A stretch of DNA of 13,804 bases from Oscillospiraceae bacterium (lineage in GTDB: Bacteria > Bacillota > Clostridia > Oscillospirales > Oscillospiraceae): NCBI GenBank assembly GCA_016302405.1, contig JAEDNR010000047.1:1-13804 (forward strand), in the 5' to 3' direction. A program made the position numbers and the translations under genes. The first letter of the stretch is position 1. Every line of letters starts with the position of its first letter. Below the pieces are notes generated by a model, which was given only the letters and a program-made list of their open reading frames with translations, ran no database searches and had not been told where the DNA came from. Of this stretch, positions 1 to 7,674 are shown in pieces.

Positions 1-103
1 CTCCGGGCCAGCTCCCTTTACACAAGGGAGCCTTTGCCGTGCCCCATTTTCCACCTGCTCACCATTCATCAAACAGCCCGCCAAATTCCAATTTATCGCA
101 CTG
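1..103. repeat. Right end of a dispersed palindromic repeat element (partial, cut by window start)
   Basis: Bases 51-103 match bases 13000-13053 over about 53 bases with few differences, including CCACCTGC, CACCATTCA, CAAACAGC and the terminal AAATTCCAATTTATCGCACTG. The second copy is the right end of the complete element at 12734-13044. Bases 11-31 form a perfect 8-bp hairpin, GCTCCCTT / AAGGGAGC with a 5-base loop, which the complete copy does not contain. The interior therefore differs between copies while the end is conserved. The left part lies outside the window. Confidence 0.75.
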
Positions 104-338
104 CTGAATGAGCCGGATACGGAAGGAACCCAATTACCCGCTGCCGAATGTCAATATCTCCCATTTTTTCGCAAACAGCGGTGTTTCGTAGCGCAAACGT
201 TGTCGATAATTAATTCCGGGGAAAAACCGGAAGAAATCCGGGAAAAATACCGAGAAAAATTGTTGTGCAATCTGCCCTAATCAACCTGGTGAAAACAGGT
301 GAATTTGTTGAATTTCCATGCTTCCACCACAAAAAGGA
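104..338. other. Intergenic region without recognisable gene
   Basis: I see no coding region with a start and ribosome binding site here on either strand. A small inverted repeat, CCTG / CAGG around 286-300, is too weak to call. The region separates the repeat end at 1-103 from the promoter of the ABC transporter operon. Confidence 0.5.
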
Positions 339-367
339 TTGACAAAAAACGGTTTCCCTACTAAAAT
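339..367 (+). promoter_or_regulatory. Sigma-A type promoter of the ABC importer operon
   Basis: A perfect -35 hexamer TTGACA (339-344) is followed after exactly 17 bases by TAAAAT (362-367). Transcription would start near 374, giving a 5' UTR of about 117 bases before the GTG start at 491. I found no convincing Fur, CcpA or other operator overlapping it. Confidence 0.8.
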
Positions 368-426
368 AACATTAAAGGTTTTCAAAGTACGGAAACGTAT
401 GCGTAAACCGTGTGCAGAAACACTGC

Positions 427-483
427 TTTTCCTGCCGGCATTTTCCTGGCGGCGGGCGAAGCGGGCGAAGAAGCAGGAAGGAG
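427..483 (+). promoter_or_regulatory. 5' UTR hairpin that could mask the Shine-Dalgarno of the permease gene
   Basis: TTTTCCTGC at 427-435 can pair with GCAGGAAGG at 473-481, giving seven Watson-Crick pairs and two G-U pairs. The right strand contains most of the AGGAAGGAG ribosome binding site (475-483) of the GTG-initiated gene at 491. The loop carries a 9-base tandem repeat, GCGGGCGAA twice (453-470). The pairing is seen in the sequence; a regulatory role is inference. Confidence 0.35.
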
Positions 484-490
484 AAAGAAA

Positions 491-2326
491 GTGAAAAAGC
501 GAAACGTTCAACATCCGCTCACCCGGACACGACTGAAAAATGAGTTTCTTAACGTCGTCAAAAACCCGTTTAATATGATCGTGGCGGTGACACTCGTTAT
601 TCTGTTCTGCCTGATTGCGATTCCTCTGCTGCAGATGGTGGCTACCACCTTTACCGCGGCAAAGGCTGAGCTGAGCCGTATCCGCAGAACGGACCCCAAT
701 GCCCAGATAGGCAGCTTTACCCTCTACTACTGGAAGTATCTTATGGTAGGTAAGCTCTCCGGGGCAACGCTGTGGGGCCCGCTGAAGAACTCCCTGGTCT
801 GCGGTTTCTTTACGGTTATCATTTCTGTGCCTCTGGGCGCGATCCTGGCCTGGCTGATCGTCCGGTCGGATCTTCCCGGCAAGAAGCTCATCGGCATGCT
901 GGTGGTCATTCCCTACATGATCCCCTCCTGGTGCAAATCCATGTGCTGGCTGGCGATTTTCCGGAACAAGACCTCCGGCTCCCTGGGATTCCTGGAGGGC
1001 CTGGGTATTCCGATCCCCGACTGGCTGGCCTACGGCCCCATCGCCATCGTCCTCTGTATGTCCCTGCACTACTACGCCTTCTCTTATATCCAGGTTTCCT
1101 CGGCCCTGCGCTCCATCAACTCTGAGCTGGAGGAAATGGGTGAGATCTGCGGCGCTAACAAGGTCCAGATTCTCAAATCCATCACCCTGCCCCTGGTGCT
1201 TCCCAGCATTCTGTCCGCCGTGGTCATGACGCTGAGTAAGTCCATCGGTACCTACGGCGTGGCCGCGAACCTTGGCTCCCGGATCGGCTACTTCACTCTG
1301 GCGACCAAGATGAAGCAGTTCATCAACGGCGGCCCCCAGAGCGTGGGCTTCGCCATGAGTATCGTGCTGATCTGCCTGGCGGCCTTCATCATCTTTGCCA
1401 ACCAGCGCCTGGTGGGCGTGCGCAAGAGCTACGCCACCATCGGCGGCAAGGGCGGCCGCTCCACCGAGATGCAGCTGGGTAAGGCGAAGATCCCCCTCAT
1501 GGGCTTCATCGTGCTGTTCCTGTTCTTTGCCATGGTCGCACCCATGTTCGTCCTGGTCATGGAAACCTTCCAGGTCACCACCGGAGGCGGCTACGGTCTC
1601 AGCAACCTCACCACCTACTACTGGGTTGGCACCACGGAAAATGCCCCTGTGTACATCAACTACAATGGCATTCTGCGCAACCCCGAATTCGGCCGGGCTT
1701 TCTACAACACCATCCGCCTGACCGCCATCGGTTCCACCCTCACCGCCCTGTGTGGCCAGTTCCTTGGCTATGTGATTACCCGTGGCCGGGGCAAGTGGTA
1801 CGGCAATCTCACCGACCAGCTGGTGTTTATTCCCTACCTGATGAGCGGCGTGGCGTTCTCCTCCATGTATATCGCTATGTTCAGCCAGCCGAGACTGGGC
1901 GGCATCATCCCAACCCTGTACGGCACCTTTACCCTGATCGTTCTGACCAGTGTTGTCAAGCACTTCCCCTTTGCCAGCAAGTCCGGAACTGCCAACATGA
2001 TGCAGATCTCCACCGAGCTGGAGGAAGCCGCCGATATTAACGGCGCCAACTTCTGGCAGCGGATGGGCAAGATCGTTCTGCCTCTGGCGAAGAACGGCTT
2101 TATTTCCGGCTTCATGCTGACCTTCATCAGCATCGCCAAGGAGCTGGACCTCATCATTATGATGATGGATAAGCGGACGACCACGCTGTCCTACCTGGCA
2201 TTTACCTATTCCCAGGACGGCTACGCCCAGATGTCCGATGCTATTTCCGTGTGCGTGCTGCTGTTCATCCTGGTGTGCTATGTGATCGCCAACCGGTTCG
2301 GCGCCGACATCGGCAAGGCCTGGTAA
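491..2326 (+). CDS. ABC importer permease, two fused permease domains (FbpB/AfuB-like)
   Basis: This inner-membrane permease of 611 residues joins two binding-protein-dependent transport (BPD_transp_1) modules in one chain. Each half has its own cytoplasmic EAA loop that docks on the ATPase: about residues 214-234 (E-E-M-G...CGAN...ITLP) and 511-531 (EEAA...NGAN...IVLP). Each is surrounded by about six hydrophobic segments. This architecture is typical of the ferric-iron FbpB, sugar-phosphate AfuB and related phosphonate/thiamine permeases. I chose the GTG at 491 because AGGAAGGAG lies about 7 bases upstream. The frame remains open to a GTG at 410, but that stretch looks like 5' UTR. The ATPase follows after 24 bases and the binding protein is third in the operon. 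The substrate cannot be read from this protein; iron(III) is the usual family annotation. Confidence 0.9.
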   Translation: MKKRNVQHPLTRTRLKNEFLNVVKNPFNMIVAVTLVILFCLIAIPLLQMVATTFTAAKAELSRIRRTDPNAQIGSFTLYYWKYLMVGKLSGATLWGPLKNSLVCGFFTVIISVPLGAILAWLIVRSDLPGKKLIGMLVVIPYMIPSWCKSMCWLAIFRNKTSGSLGFLEGLGIPIPDWLAYGPIAIVLCMSLHYYAFSYIQVSSALRSINSELEEMGEICGANKVQILKSITLPLVLPSILSAVVMTLSKSIGTYGVAANLGSRIGYFTLATKMKQFINGGPQSVGFAMSIVLICLAAFIIFANQRLVGVRKSYATIGGKGGRSTEMQLGKAKIPLMGFIVLFLFFAMVAPMFVLVMETFQVTTGGGYGLSNLTTYYWVGTTENAPVYINYNGILRNPEFGRAFYNTIRLTAIGSTLTALCGQFLGYVITRGRGKWYGNLTDQLVFIPYLMSGVAFSSMYIAMFSQPRLGGIIPTLYGTFTLIVLTSVVKHFPFASKSGTANMMQISTELEEAADINGANFWQRMGKIVLPLAKNGFISGFMLTFISIAKELDLIIMMMDKRTTTLSYLAFTYSQDGYAQMSDAISVCVLLFILVCYVIANRFGADIGKAW

Positions 2327-2350
2327 GTTAGAAAGGAAGGGAGATATAAA

Positions 2351-3469
2351 ATGAGCCGCATTGAACTGAAGCATATTGATAAATACTACGGTGACAACCA
2401 CGTCCTGCGGGACATTAACCTGACCATTGAGGACGGCGACTTTATGACATTGCTGGGCCCCTCCGGCTGCGGCAAGACCACCACCCTGCGTGTGGTCTCC
2501 GGTCTGGAGCGCCCCCAGAACGGCACCATGACCATCGACGGCGTGGAAATGATCAACGCTGCCAATGCCTACTACGCGGAGCCCAGCAAGCGGGGCCTGA
2601 ACCTGGTGTTCCAGTCCTATGCTCTGTGGCCCCACATGACCGTCCGGGAGAATATTTCTTTCGGCCTGAAGATTCAGAAGCTTCCCAAGGCCGAGATCGA
2701 AAAGCGCCTGCATGAAGCCCTGCGGATGATGCGGATCGAGGAATACATCGACCGCTATCCCAACGAGCTGTCCGGCGGCCAGCAGCAGCGTGTGGCCATC
2801 GCCCGTGCCGTGGCCTCCAACCCCAAGCTGCTGCTCCTGGACGAGCCCCTTTCCAACCTGGACGCGCGGCTGCGTATCGACATGCGTTCCGAGCTGCAGC
2901 GCATCCACAAGGAGCTGGGCACCACCGTCATCTACGTTACCCACGACCAGGTGGAGGCGCTGACTATGTCCACCAAGATCGCCCTGTTCAAAGCCGGCGA
3001 GCTGAGCCAGGTGGCCACCCCCATGGAGCTGTACATGAACCCCATCGACCTGCAGGCCGCCGATTTCATCGGCAACCCCCGGATCAACTTCCTGGAGGGC
3101 ACTGCGGAAATGAAGGGCGGCGCCCTCCATGTGACCAGCGAGCTGGGTGAGCATGTCTTTGACAAGGCGGACATGACCGATGAGCTGATCCCCGACGGCG
3201 CGTTCCCCTGCGTGGTGGCAATCCGTCCGGAGCAGGTACACATCTCCCGGCAGAACGGCCCCGGCCGGATCGCGGTTCAGGTCTATGCCAACCAGCCCGC
3301 CGGTTCCGAAACCCTGGTCTCCCTCCGGGCAGGCAAGAGTGACTTCCTGGCAAAGCAGATCGGCTTGAGCGAATATGCCATTGACGAGGATGTGTTCGTG
3401 GAAATCCCGCCGGAAAAGATCAATATTTACGACGCCAAGAGCACCCGCCTCATTAAGCGCGCCCGCTGA
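2351..3469 (+). CDS. ABC importer ATP-binding protein (FbpC/PotA/MalK type)
   Basis: This 372-residue cytoplasmic ATPase powers the permease encoded upstream. All nucleotide-binding motifs are intact: Walker A GPSGCGKTT (36-44), Q-loop glutamine 88, signature LSGGQQQR (140-147), Walker B LLLLDE (160-165), D-loop SNLDA (168-172) and the switch histidine in THDQ (197-200). After about residue 235 comes the C-terminal extension expected for a TOBE-type regulatory domain of the CUT1/iron/polyamine ATPase group. An AAGGAAGGGAG ribosome binding site precedes the ATG. Substrate class is not resolved: FbpC, PotA, UgpC and PhnT-type proteins all share this layout. Confidence 0.92.
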   Translation: MSRIELKHIDKYYGDNHVLRDINLTIEDGDFMTLLGPSGCGKTTTLRVVSGLERPQNGTMTIDGVEMINAANAYYAEPSKRGLNLVFQSYALWPHMTVRENISFGLKIQKLPKAEIEKRLHEALRMMRIEEYIDRYPNELSGGQQQRVAIARAVASNPKLLLLDEPLSNLDARLRIDMRSELQRIHKELGTTVIYVTHDQVEALTMSTKIALFKAGELSQVATPMELYMNPIDLQAADFIGNPRINFLEGTAEMKGGALHVTSELGEHVFDKADMTDELIPDGAFPCVVAIRPEQVHISRQNGPGRIAVQVYANQPAGSETLVSLRAGKSDFLAKQIGLSEYAIDEDVFVEIPPEKINIYDAKSTRLIKRAR

Positions 3470-3486
3470 TAGATTTGTTGTTTCTT

Positions 3487-3502
3487 TCGCCACCAGCGGC
3501 GA
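3487..3502 (+). other. Small intercistronic hairpin between ATPase and binding-protein genes
   Basis: TCGCC (3487-3491) pairs with GGCGA (3498-3502) across a 6-base loop, inside the 90-base gap before the binding-protein gene. There is no T-tract after it, so it is not a classic terminator. Such hairpins can stabilise or attenuate the distal mRNA, which would fit a binding protein needed in excess. That role is inference. Confidence 0.3.
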
Positions 3503-3559
3503 TGGAGATAAACGCTTCCCCGCAAGAATAGCTGCCCATATTTGAAAGGAGAATTTGAA

Positions 3560-4882
3560 ATGAAAAAACGGATCCTGTCCCTGCTTCTGGCGTTGGTTAT
3601 GGTGCTGAGCCTTGCGGCCTGTGCATCTTCCGAAGCCCCCAAGACGACTGAGGCACCCAAGACGGATGCGCCCAAGGACGACGCTCCCCAGGAGGACGCT
3701 CCCCAGGAGACTTTGGAGGACGTAACCGAGTCCGACTTCTACGGCCCCATTTATGACGAGTGGAGCGAGATGACCGACGAAGAGCTCTATGCCCTTGCCA
3801 AGGATGAGGTTGCCAAGAACGGCCCCATCAATATCTATGCCACCTCCTCCAAGATGATGAAGGCGGAAGAGCCTTGGCTGGAGGCCTATCCCGAGCTGAC
3901 ACTTGCCATCATGGACCTGGACACCGACGAGGTTGTGGAAAAGTGCGTGCTGGAAGCCAATGCCCAGAATGTCCAGGGCGACGTGCTGCAGGTTAAGGAC
4001 GTGAACGGCGACGTGTTCTTCAACTACTACGAAGAAGGCTACATGTCCGCTTTCTATCCCAAGGACATCTGCGAAAAGATTGATGAGTCCCTGCTGCGTT
4101 ACGGCTATCCTCTGTACGCCTCCCAGTCCTTCTGGTACTACAACACCGAAGCCTTCCCCGACGGTCAGCCTGTGACCAACTGGTGGCAGATCATTGAGAA
4201 GAACGAGGACGGCTCTCAGAAGTACCGCCTGTTCACCAAGGAAATCGGCACCGAGACTGCTTACCTGTCCCTGTTCGCCAGCTTTATCGTCAATTCCGAC
4301 CAGATGGAGCAGGCTTATAAGGACCTGTACGGCACCGATCTGGAGTACACCTATGATGGCAGCGGCTTTGAGTTTGACGTTCCCGAGAACAACGCTGGTA
4401 TCGAGTATATGTGGCGCTTCAGCCAGATGCAGATGACCTTCATCAGCGACGGTGACGAGCTGGTGCAGGCTGTCCATAACTCCACCGCTGACGATCCCGC
4501 TCTGGCTCTGGCATCTGCCGGTAAGATCGAGAACCGGGAGGAGTCCGGCTACAATATCGGCTGGCTCACCGGTATCGCTCCCTACGCGGGCCTGCTGAAC
4601 CAGGAGAACCTGTACGTTGTCACCAACTGCAAGCACCCCGCGGGCGCCCGTCTCTTCATCCGCTGGATCACCGGTGGTGTTGACGGCAAGAGCGGCGGCC
4701 TGAAGCCCTTCACCAAGCAAGGCAACTGGCCTGTGCGCAGTGATGTGGAAGACAAGAAGAATCCCGCGACCCTGGAAGAGTGCGGCGCTGTGGCTTCCGA
4801 CCTGGCTGCCATCAACGGCGTGTACATGGATACCCAGGACCTGTGGATCTACTGGCTGAGCATCAGCCCCTACACCAAGTAA
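3560..4882 (+). CDS. ABC importer extracellular solute-binding lipoprotein (iron/sugar-phosphate type)
   Basis: This 440-residue protein starts with a lipoprotein signal: KKR, a hydrophobic stretch, and the lipobox LAAC with the lipidated cysteine at residue 21. An acidic, Ala/Pro-rich linker of short repeats (APKTT, APKTD, APKDD, APQED, APQE; about 25-50) tethers the binding domain to the membrane surface. The rest has the size and layout of a type 2 periplasmic-binding fold. An aromatic patch SFWYYN (190-195) and a conserved-looking C-terminal region (GGLKPFTKQGNWPVRSDV) are visible. I chose ATG 3560 because AAAGGAG lies 8 bases upstream, rather than an in-frame TTG at 3542 that overlaps the ribosome binding site. 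It is the third gene of the permease-ATPase operon and should deliver the substrate. Fe(III) binding is possible but not demonstrated by any residue pattern I can verify. Confidence 0.88.
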   Translation: MKKRILSLLLALVMVLSLAACASSEAPKTTEAPKTDAPKDDAPQEDAPQETLEDVTESDFYGPIYDEWSEMTDEELYALAKDEVAKNGPINIYATSSKMMKAEEPWLEAYPELTLAIMDLDTDEVVEKCVLEANAQNVQGDVLQVKDVNGDVFFNYYEEGYMSAFYPKDICEKIDESLLRYGYPLYASQSFWYYNTEAFPDGQPVTNWWQIIEKNEDGSQKYRLFTKEIGTETAYLSLFASFIVNSDQMEQAYKDLYGTDLEYTYDGSGFEFDVPENNAGIEYMWRFSQMQMTFISDGDELVQAVHNSTADDPALALASAGKIENREESGYNIGWLTGIAPYAGLLNQENLYVVTNCKHPAGARLFIRWITGGVDGKSGGLKPFTKQGNWPVRSDVEDKKNPATLEECGAVASDLAAINGVYMDTQDLWIYWLSISPYTK

Positions 4883-4903
4883 GTTAACCCGCAATAGTCT
4901 AAC

Positions 4904-4939
4904 CCCTGCGGGGCAATTCCCGCCCCGCAGGGCCTTTTT
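4904..4939 (+). terminator. Rho-independent terminator of the ABC importer operon
   Basis: CCCTGCGGGG (4904-4913) and CCCCGCAGGG (4923-4932) form a perfect 10-bp GC-rich stem with a 9-base loop, followed by five T residues (4935-4939). It lies 21 bases after the stop codon of the binding-protein gene. Confidence 0.9.
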
Positions 4940-4989
4940 ATGACCGAAGAGGTCCGATTGGCCGATAATACCTATCGGGTCAAAGCGGC

Positions 4990-5177
4990 AAATTGGAATT
5001 TGTCGGGCTTCGCCGAATTGACAATTGACAATTGACAGTTGACAATTATTGTGTCCCTACGGGACGATTTTGAAATCATTTCTATCGTTCTCGTCCAAAT
5101 TTTTTATTTTAAATCATCCCGGAGGGATTCCTTAATTGTCAATTGTTCATTGTCAATTGTCAATTAAATTCCAATTT
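4990..5177. repeat. Palindromic dispersed element with TTGACAA heptamer arms
   Basis: The element runs between AAATTGGAATTTGTC (from 4990) and AAATTCCAATTTGTC (from 5166). Inside, the 32-base arms 5016-5047 and 5134-5165 are inverted copies with 29 of 32 bases identical, each made of repeated TTGACAA-like units. Further inward both arms carry a small hairpin: GTCCC-TAC-GGGAC on the left and, read inverted, ATCCC-TCC-GGGAT on the right. The outer pair differs (G-C versus A-T) while pairing is kept. The centre is AT-rich. No coding region is present. Confidence 0.8.
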
Positions 5178-5204
5178 GTCTGTTTGCTGTGTCAGCCCGA
5201 TATA
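5176..5204 (+). promoter_or_regulatory. Possible promoter of the three-gene operon, at the repeat end
   Basis: TTGTCT (5176-5181) and GATATA (5199-5204) are separated by 17 bases and lie 48 bases upstream of the start at 5253. Both boxes are imperfect. The -35 box is formed by the right end of the palindromic element, so the repeat may supply part of the promoter. Confidence 0.3.
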
Positions 5205-5252
5205 CCAGATTGTTGATTATATCAGATCTTTCCCAAAAGCAGGAGGTACCCT

Positions 5253-5837
5253 ATGCAGCCCCAGGACGCGATTTTTCATCATGCCGAGGACGCGAAGCGT
5301 TCGGAAAAGAGAAAGGCCAGAAGACAGAAACTGGAGAAGATGGAGAAGGGCTTCTGGCGCAGCTTCCTGCTGACGGAAGACGGAAAGCCCAAGAGCGGAC
5401 TGCTGATTTATACCTTCTGCCTGAGCTTTGTGTTTTTAGGCATCTATATCGCCGCGTTCTGGCTGGTCATTGAGGAACTGACCCAGCCCCTTTCCGCCCT
5501 GCCCCCGGTTCTGGGGAACCTCATTCAGTCCATTCTGGTGGGTATCGCGGCGTCGGCCCTTAGCACCGTGATGCATATGCTTCTGCCGGATAAGCGTCTG
5601 GCCTTCGGAACCCACCTGTGGCTTGCCGTCTATGTGGTTGCCTGCGTGATTACCCTGGCAATCATGCTGGGAGAGTGGAGCCTTATCGGCACCATGCTTG
5701 TGTTTGCGCTCTGGTTTGCCGTCATTCCTGTGGCCATGGGACTTGTGGTGACGTATCTTCTGCTGCGCAGGGACTACGTGCCGCCCCGGCAGGCGGAGCA
5801 AAAGCCGGAGTGGACCAAGTATACCCAGCGGTGGTAG
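5253..5837 (+). CDS. Uncharacterised membrane protein with basic N-terminal region
   Basis: I do not recognise a family. The 194-residue product has a highly charged, probably helical N-terminus (residues 12-36, rich in K, R and E). Four hydrophobic segments follow, at about 50-73, 86-111, 121-139 and 143-171, and then a short hydrophilic tail ending in a tryptophan. There is no signal peptide or catalytic motif. AGGAGG (5241-5246) sits 6 bases before the ATG. It is the first gene of an apparent operon; the MBL-fold gene starts 4 bases after its stop, suggesting translational coupling and related function. Confidence 0.8.
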   Translation: MQPQDAIFHHAEDAKRSEKRKARRQKLEKMEKGFWRSFLLTEDGKPKSGLLIYTFCLSFVFLGIYIAAFWLVIEELTQPLSALPPVLGNLIQSILVGIAASALSTVMHMLLPDKRLAFGTHLWLAVYVVACVITLAIMLGEWSLIGTMLVFALWFAVIPVAMGLVVTYLLLRRDYVPPRQAEQKPEWTKYTQRW

Positions 5838-5841
5838 AACC

Positions 5842-6786
5842 ATGCTGAAGCTGAGCTTTCTGAATGTGGGCGACGGTGACGCCATCTTCGTGGAGGAGAT
5901 GGTGGGCCCCCGGCGCTTCCGGATGCTGGTGGATACCGGCTCCCGGGATGTGTCTGCGGCTCCCGGCTCCTGCCGCGTCACCGCGGCGGAATATTTGCAG
6001 TCCCGGGGCGTGACCTGGCTGGATGCCCTGGTCATCACCCATCTGCACACCGACCATTTCGGCGGCCTTGGGGCGGTCATGAATACGGTGGGCATTGGAA
6101 AAGTGTATTCCGGCTTTTTCCCGGAGGGAATGGGCAGGGTCCTGGCAAAGCCCCGGGATTCCAAGTCCATCCGGGGACTGACGGAATGCCTGAATCTTTG
6201 GAGCGGATATACCGCCGCTCTGGAAAGAAAAGGAACCTGCCTTTGCCCGATCACCCGGCAGCGGGAGGAAATTGCCCTGACGGAGGGGCTTCGGGCTGTG
6301 TTTTACGGCCCCCCGGCTGCTCCCTGGAGGATGCAGAACCGGGTATGGCAGGCTATGCTTCGGGGGGAGGAACCCTCCGACGAACTGAAATACTGCACCG
6401 CGAAGCTGCGCAACCCCTGCTCCCTGCGCCTGTCGCTCCTGTATGCCGGGCGGCGGGTTGAGCTGGCGGGTGACTGCTACGGCGCGGTGTGGGAGGACCA
6501 GGCCCAGAAAAGCGATTTCATAAAGGTCCCCCATCACGGCGATCCTAAGGCGCTGACAAAGACACTTTTGTCCCGGATGGACCCCCAATGGGCGGTTGTT
6601 TCCTGCGGGGAGGACTATATCCCCCGGAAGGACCGCCCGTCCCGGCGGACATTGGAACTTCTTAAGGATCAGGGGACCCGGGTCTGGTTTACCGACGCCT
6701 ATGCCCCTGCCGGCACGGTGCCGGCGCGGCACAGAAGCGTGGATTTTTTCATTTATGAGGACGGCAGTGTCCTTACTCCGGCATAA
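5842..6786 (+). CDS. ComEC-like metallo-beta-lactamase-fold hydrolase
   Basis: This 314-residue soluble protein has the metallo-beta-lactamase fold as found in the C-terminal domain of ComEC/Rec2 competence proteins. The N-terminal LNVGDGDAIFVE (7-18) corresponds to the ComEC-type V-G-x-G-D-A strand, with DTG at 31-33. The metal-binding motif HLHTDH (67-72) is complete. Further candidate ligands are Asp211 in LAGDCYG and the histidines in PHHGD (231-232). Unlike ComEC it has no membrane domain or signal peptide, so it is predicted to be cytoplasmic. Likely substrates are phosphodiesters, possibly nucleic acid, but this is not shown. There is no strong ribosome binding site before the ATG at 5842; translation is probably coupled to the upstream membrane-protein gene 4 bases away. 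The HAD gene follows after 17 bases. Confidence 0.85.
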   Translation: MLKLSFLNVGDGDAIFVEEMVGPRRFRMLVDTGSRDVSAAPGSCRVTAAEYLQSRGVTWLDALVITHLHTDHFGGLGAVMNTVGIGKVYSGFFPEGMGRVLAKPRDSKSIRGLTECLNLWSGYTAALERKGTCLCPITRQREEIALTEGLRAVFYGPPAAPWRMQNRVWQAMLRGEEPSDELKYCTAKLRNPCSLRLSLLYAGRRVELAGDCYGAVWEDQAQKSDFIKVPHHGDPKALTKTLLSRMDPQWAVVSCGEDYIPRKDRPSRRTLELLKDQGTRVWFTDAYAPAGTVPARHRSVDFFIYEDGSVLTPA

Positions 6787-6803
6787 ATGAGGAGGTAATG
6801 CGG

Positions 6804-7562
6804 ATGATCACAACCGTAATGTTTGATATGGGCGGTACCCTGGAAGATATTTTTGTGGATGACCGGTCAGAACGGGAAGCAATCGAAAAGCTTCGGGAAA
6901 TGCTGGTCAGCTACGGCCTGGATCCCGGGGTTCCCTATGAGGAACTGAAAGAACGGGTGGATGCCGGATGGAAGCGCTACGGCGCTTTCCGGGACAGTGT
7001 GAATATTGAGCGGAAGCCCGTCACCATCTGGTGCGACTATGTGCTGGCAGACTTCTCTTTCCCCCGGGAAAAGCTTGCTCCCCACTGCGAGGAGATCGCC
7101 CACATGTGGGAGGTCACCCACTTCCACCGCTGTCTCCGGCCCCGGGTGGGAGAGATGCTCCAGGGCCTGCAGGATCTGGGTCTCAAGCTGGGTGTCGTCA
7201 GCAATACGGCGGCGCTGTTTCAGGTATTTGACTCCCTGGAGGAATACGGCATCCGGGATTTCTTCCAGGATGTGACCCTGTCTTCCGTCACGGAGCTGCG
7301 CAAGCCCGACCCTACCATATTCTATGTGGCGCTGCGTCAGCTGAAATCCGCCCCGGAGGAATGCGTCTACGTAGGCGATACCGTTTCCCGGGACATTATC
7401 GGCTCCAAGCGGGCCGGCTTTGCCAAGGCCATCCAGATCGGTTCCCAGCTCACCCGGGAAAAGGACTGCGGGGTCAGGCGGGAGTATGAGCCTGACTATG
7501 TGGTAACGGACATTTACGAGGTCCTGCCCATTGTAAAAGAACTGGTAGCTTCCGGTAAATAA
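6804..7562 (+). CDS. HAD-superfamily hydrolase-like protein with altered motif I
   Basis: This 252-residue protein has the haloacid dehalogenase (HAD) layout with a helical cap between motifs I and II. Motif I is FDMGGTLED: the nucleophile Asp8 is present, but the usual second aspartate (position +2) is Gly10. Motif II is VVSNT with Ser133, motif III is the lysine in RKPDP (Lys167), and motif IV is GDTVSRD (191-197). The missing general acid/base raises doubt about ordinary phosphatase activity, although FDxGGT variants are common in annotated HAD-like families. I chose ATG 6804 because AGGAGG (6790-6795) lies 8 bases upstream; ATG 6798 is only 2 bases from it. It is the last gene of the operon and precedes a strong terminator. 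Confidence 0.85.
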   Translation: MITTVMFDMGGTLEDIFVDDRSEREAIEKLREMLVSYGLDPGVPYEELKERVDAGWKRYGAFRDSVNIERKPVTIWCDYVLADFSFPREKLAPHCEEIAHMWEVTHFHRCLRPRVGEMLQGLQDLGLKLGVVSNTAALFQVFDSLEEYGIRDFFQDVTLSSVTELRKPDPTIFYVALRQLKSAPEECVYVGDTVSRDIIGSKRAGFAKAIQIGSQLTREKDCGVRREYEPDYVVTDIYEVLPIVKELVASGK

Positions 7563-7565
7563 AGC

Positions 7566-7608
7566 AAAAAGCCTCCCGGTCAACGTTTCGTTGGCCGGGA
7601 GGCTTTTT
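7566..7608 (+). terminator. Strong rho-independent terminator after the HAD gene
   Basis: The stem consists of 14 perfect pairs (7566-7579 with 7595-7608), one G-U pair and an inner CAACG / CGTTG helix, closed by a 3-base loop. It ends in TTTTT and begins with AAAAA, so it could also act on minus-strand transcription. It lies 3 bases after the HAD stop codon. Confidence 0.92.
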
Positions 7609-7674
7609 AAGTTGACAATTGACAGTGGACAGTTATGGAACCGCTTCGCGGAGATTAAAATAAAGGGAAAATCA

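Noticed and set aside
129..210. Short minus-strand reading frame (about 23 codons, starting ATGGGAGATATT) near the left repeat
   Set aside because: It is too short, has no ribosome binding site, and ends inside the repeat-end motif.
391..409. Possible CcpA/LacI-type operator (GGAAACGTATGCGTAAACC) downstream of the promoter
   Set aside because: It resembles a cre site on one side only and is not palindromic; key positions differ from consensus.
281..4894. Very long open frame (1537 codons) antisense to the ABC importer operon
   Set aside because: It has no ribosome binding site and is a low-complexity protein rich in G, H, Q and V. All three sense genes lie in the same frame and use GC-rich codons, which leaves one antisense frame free of stops.
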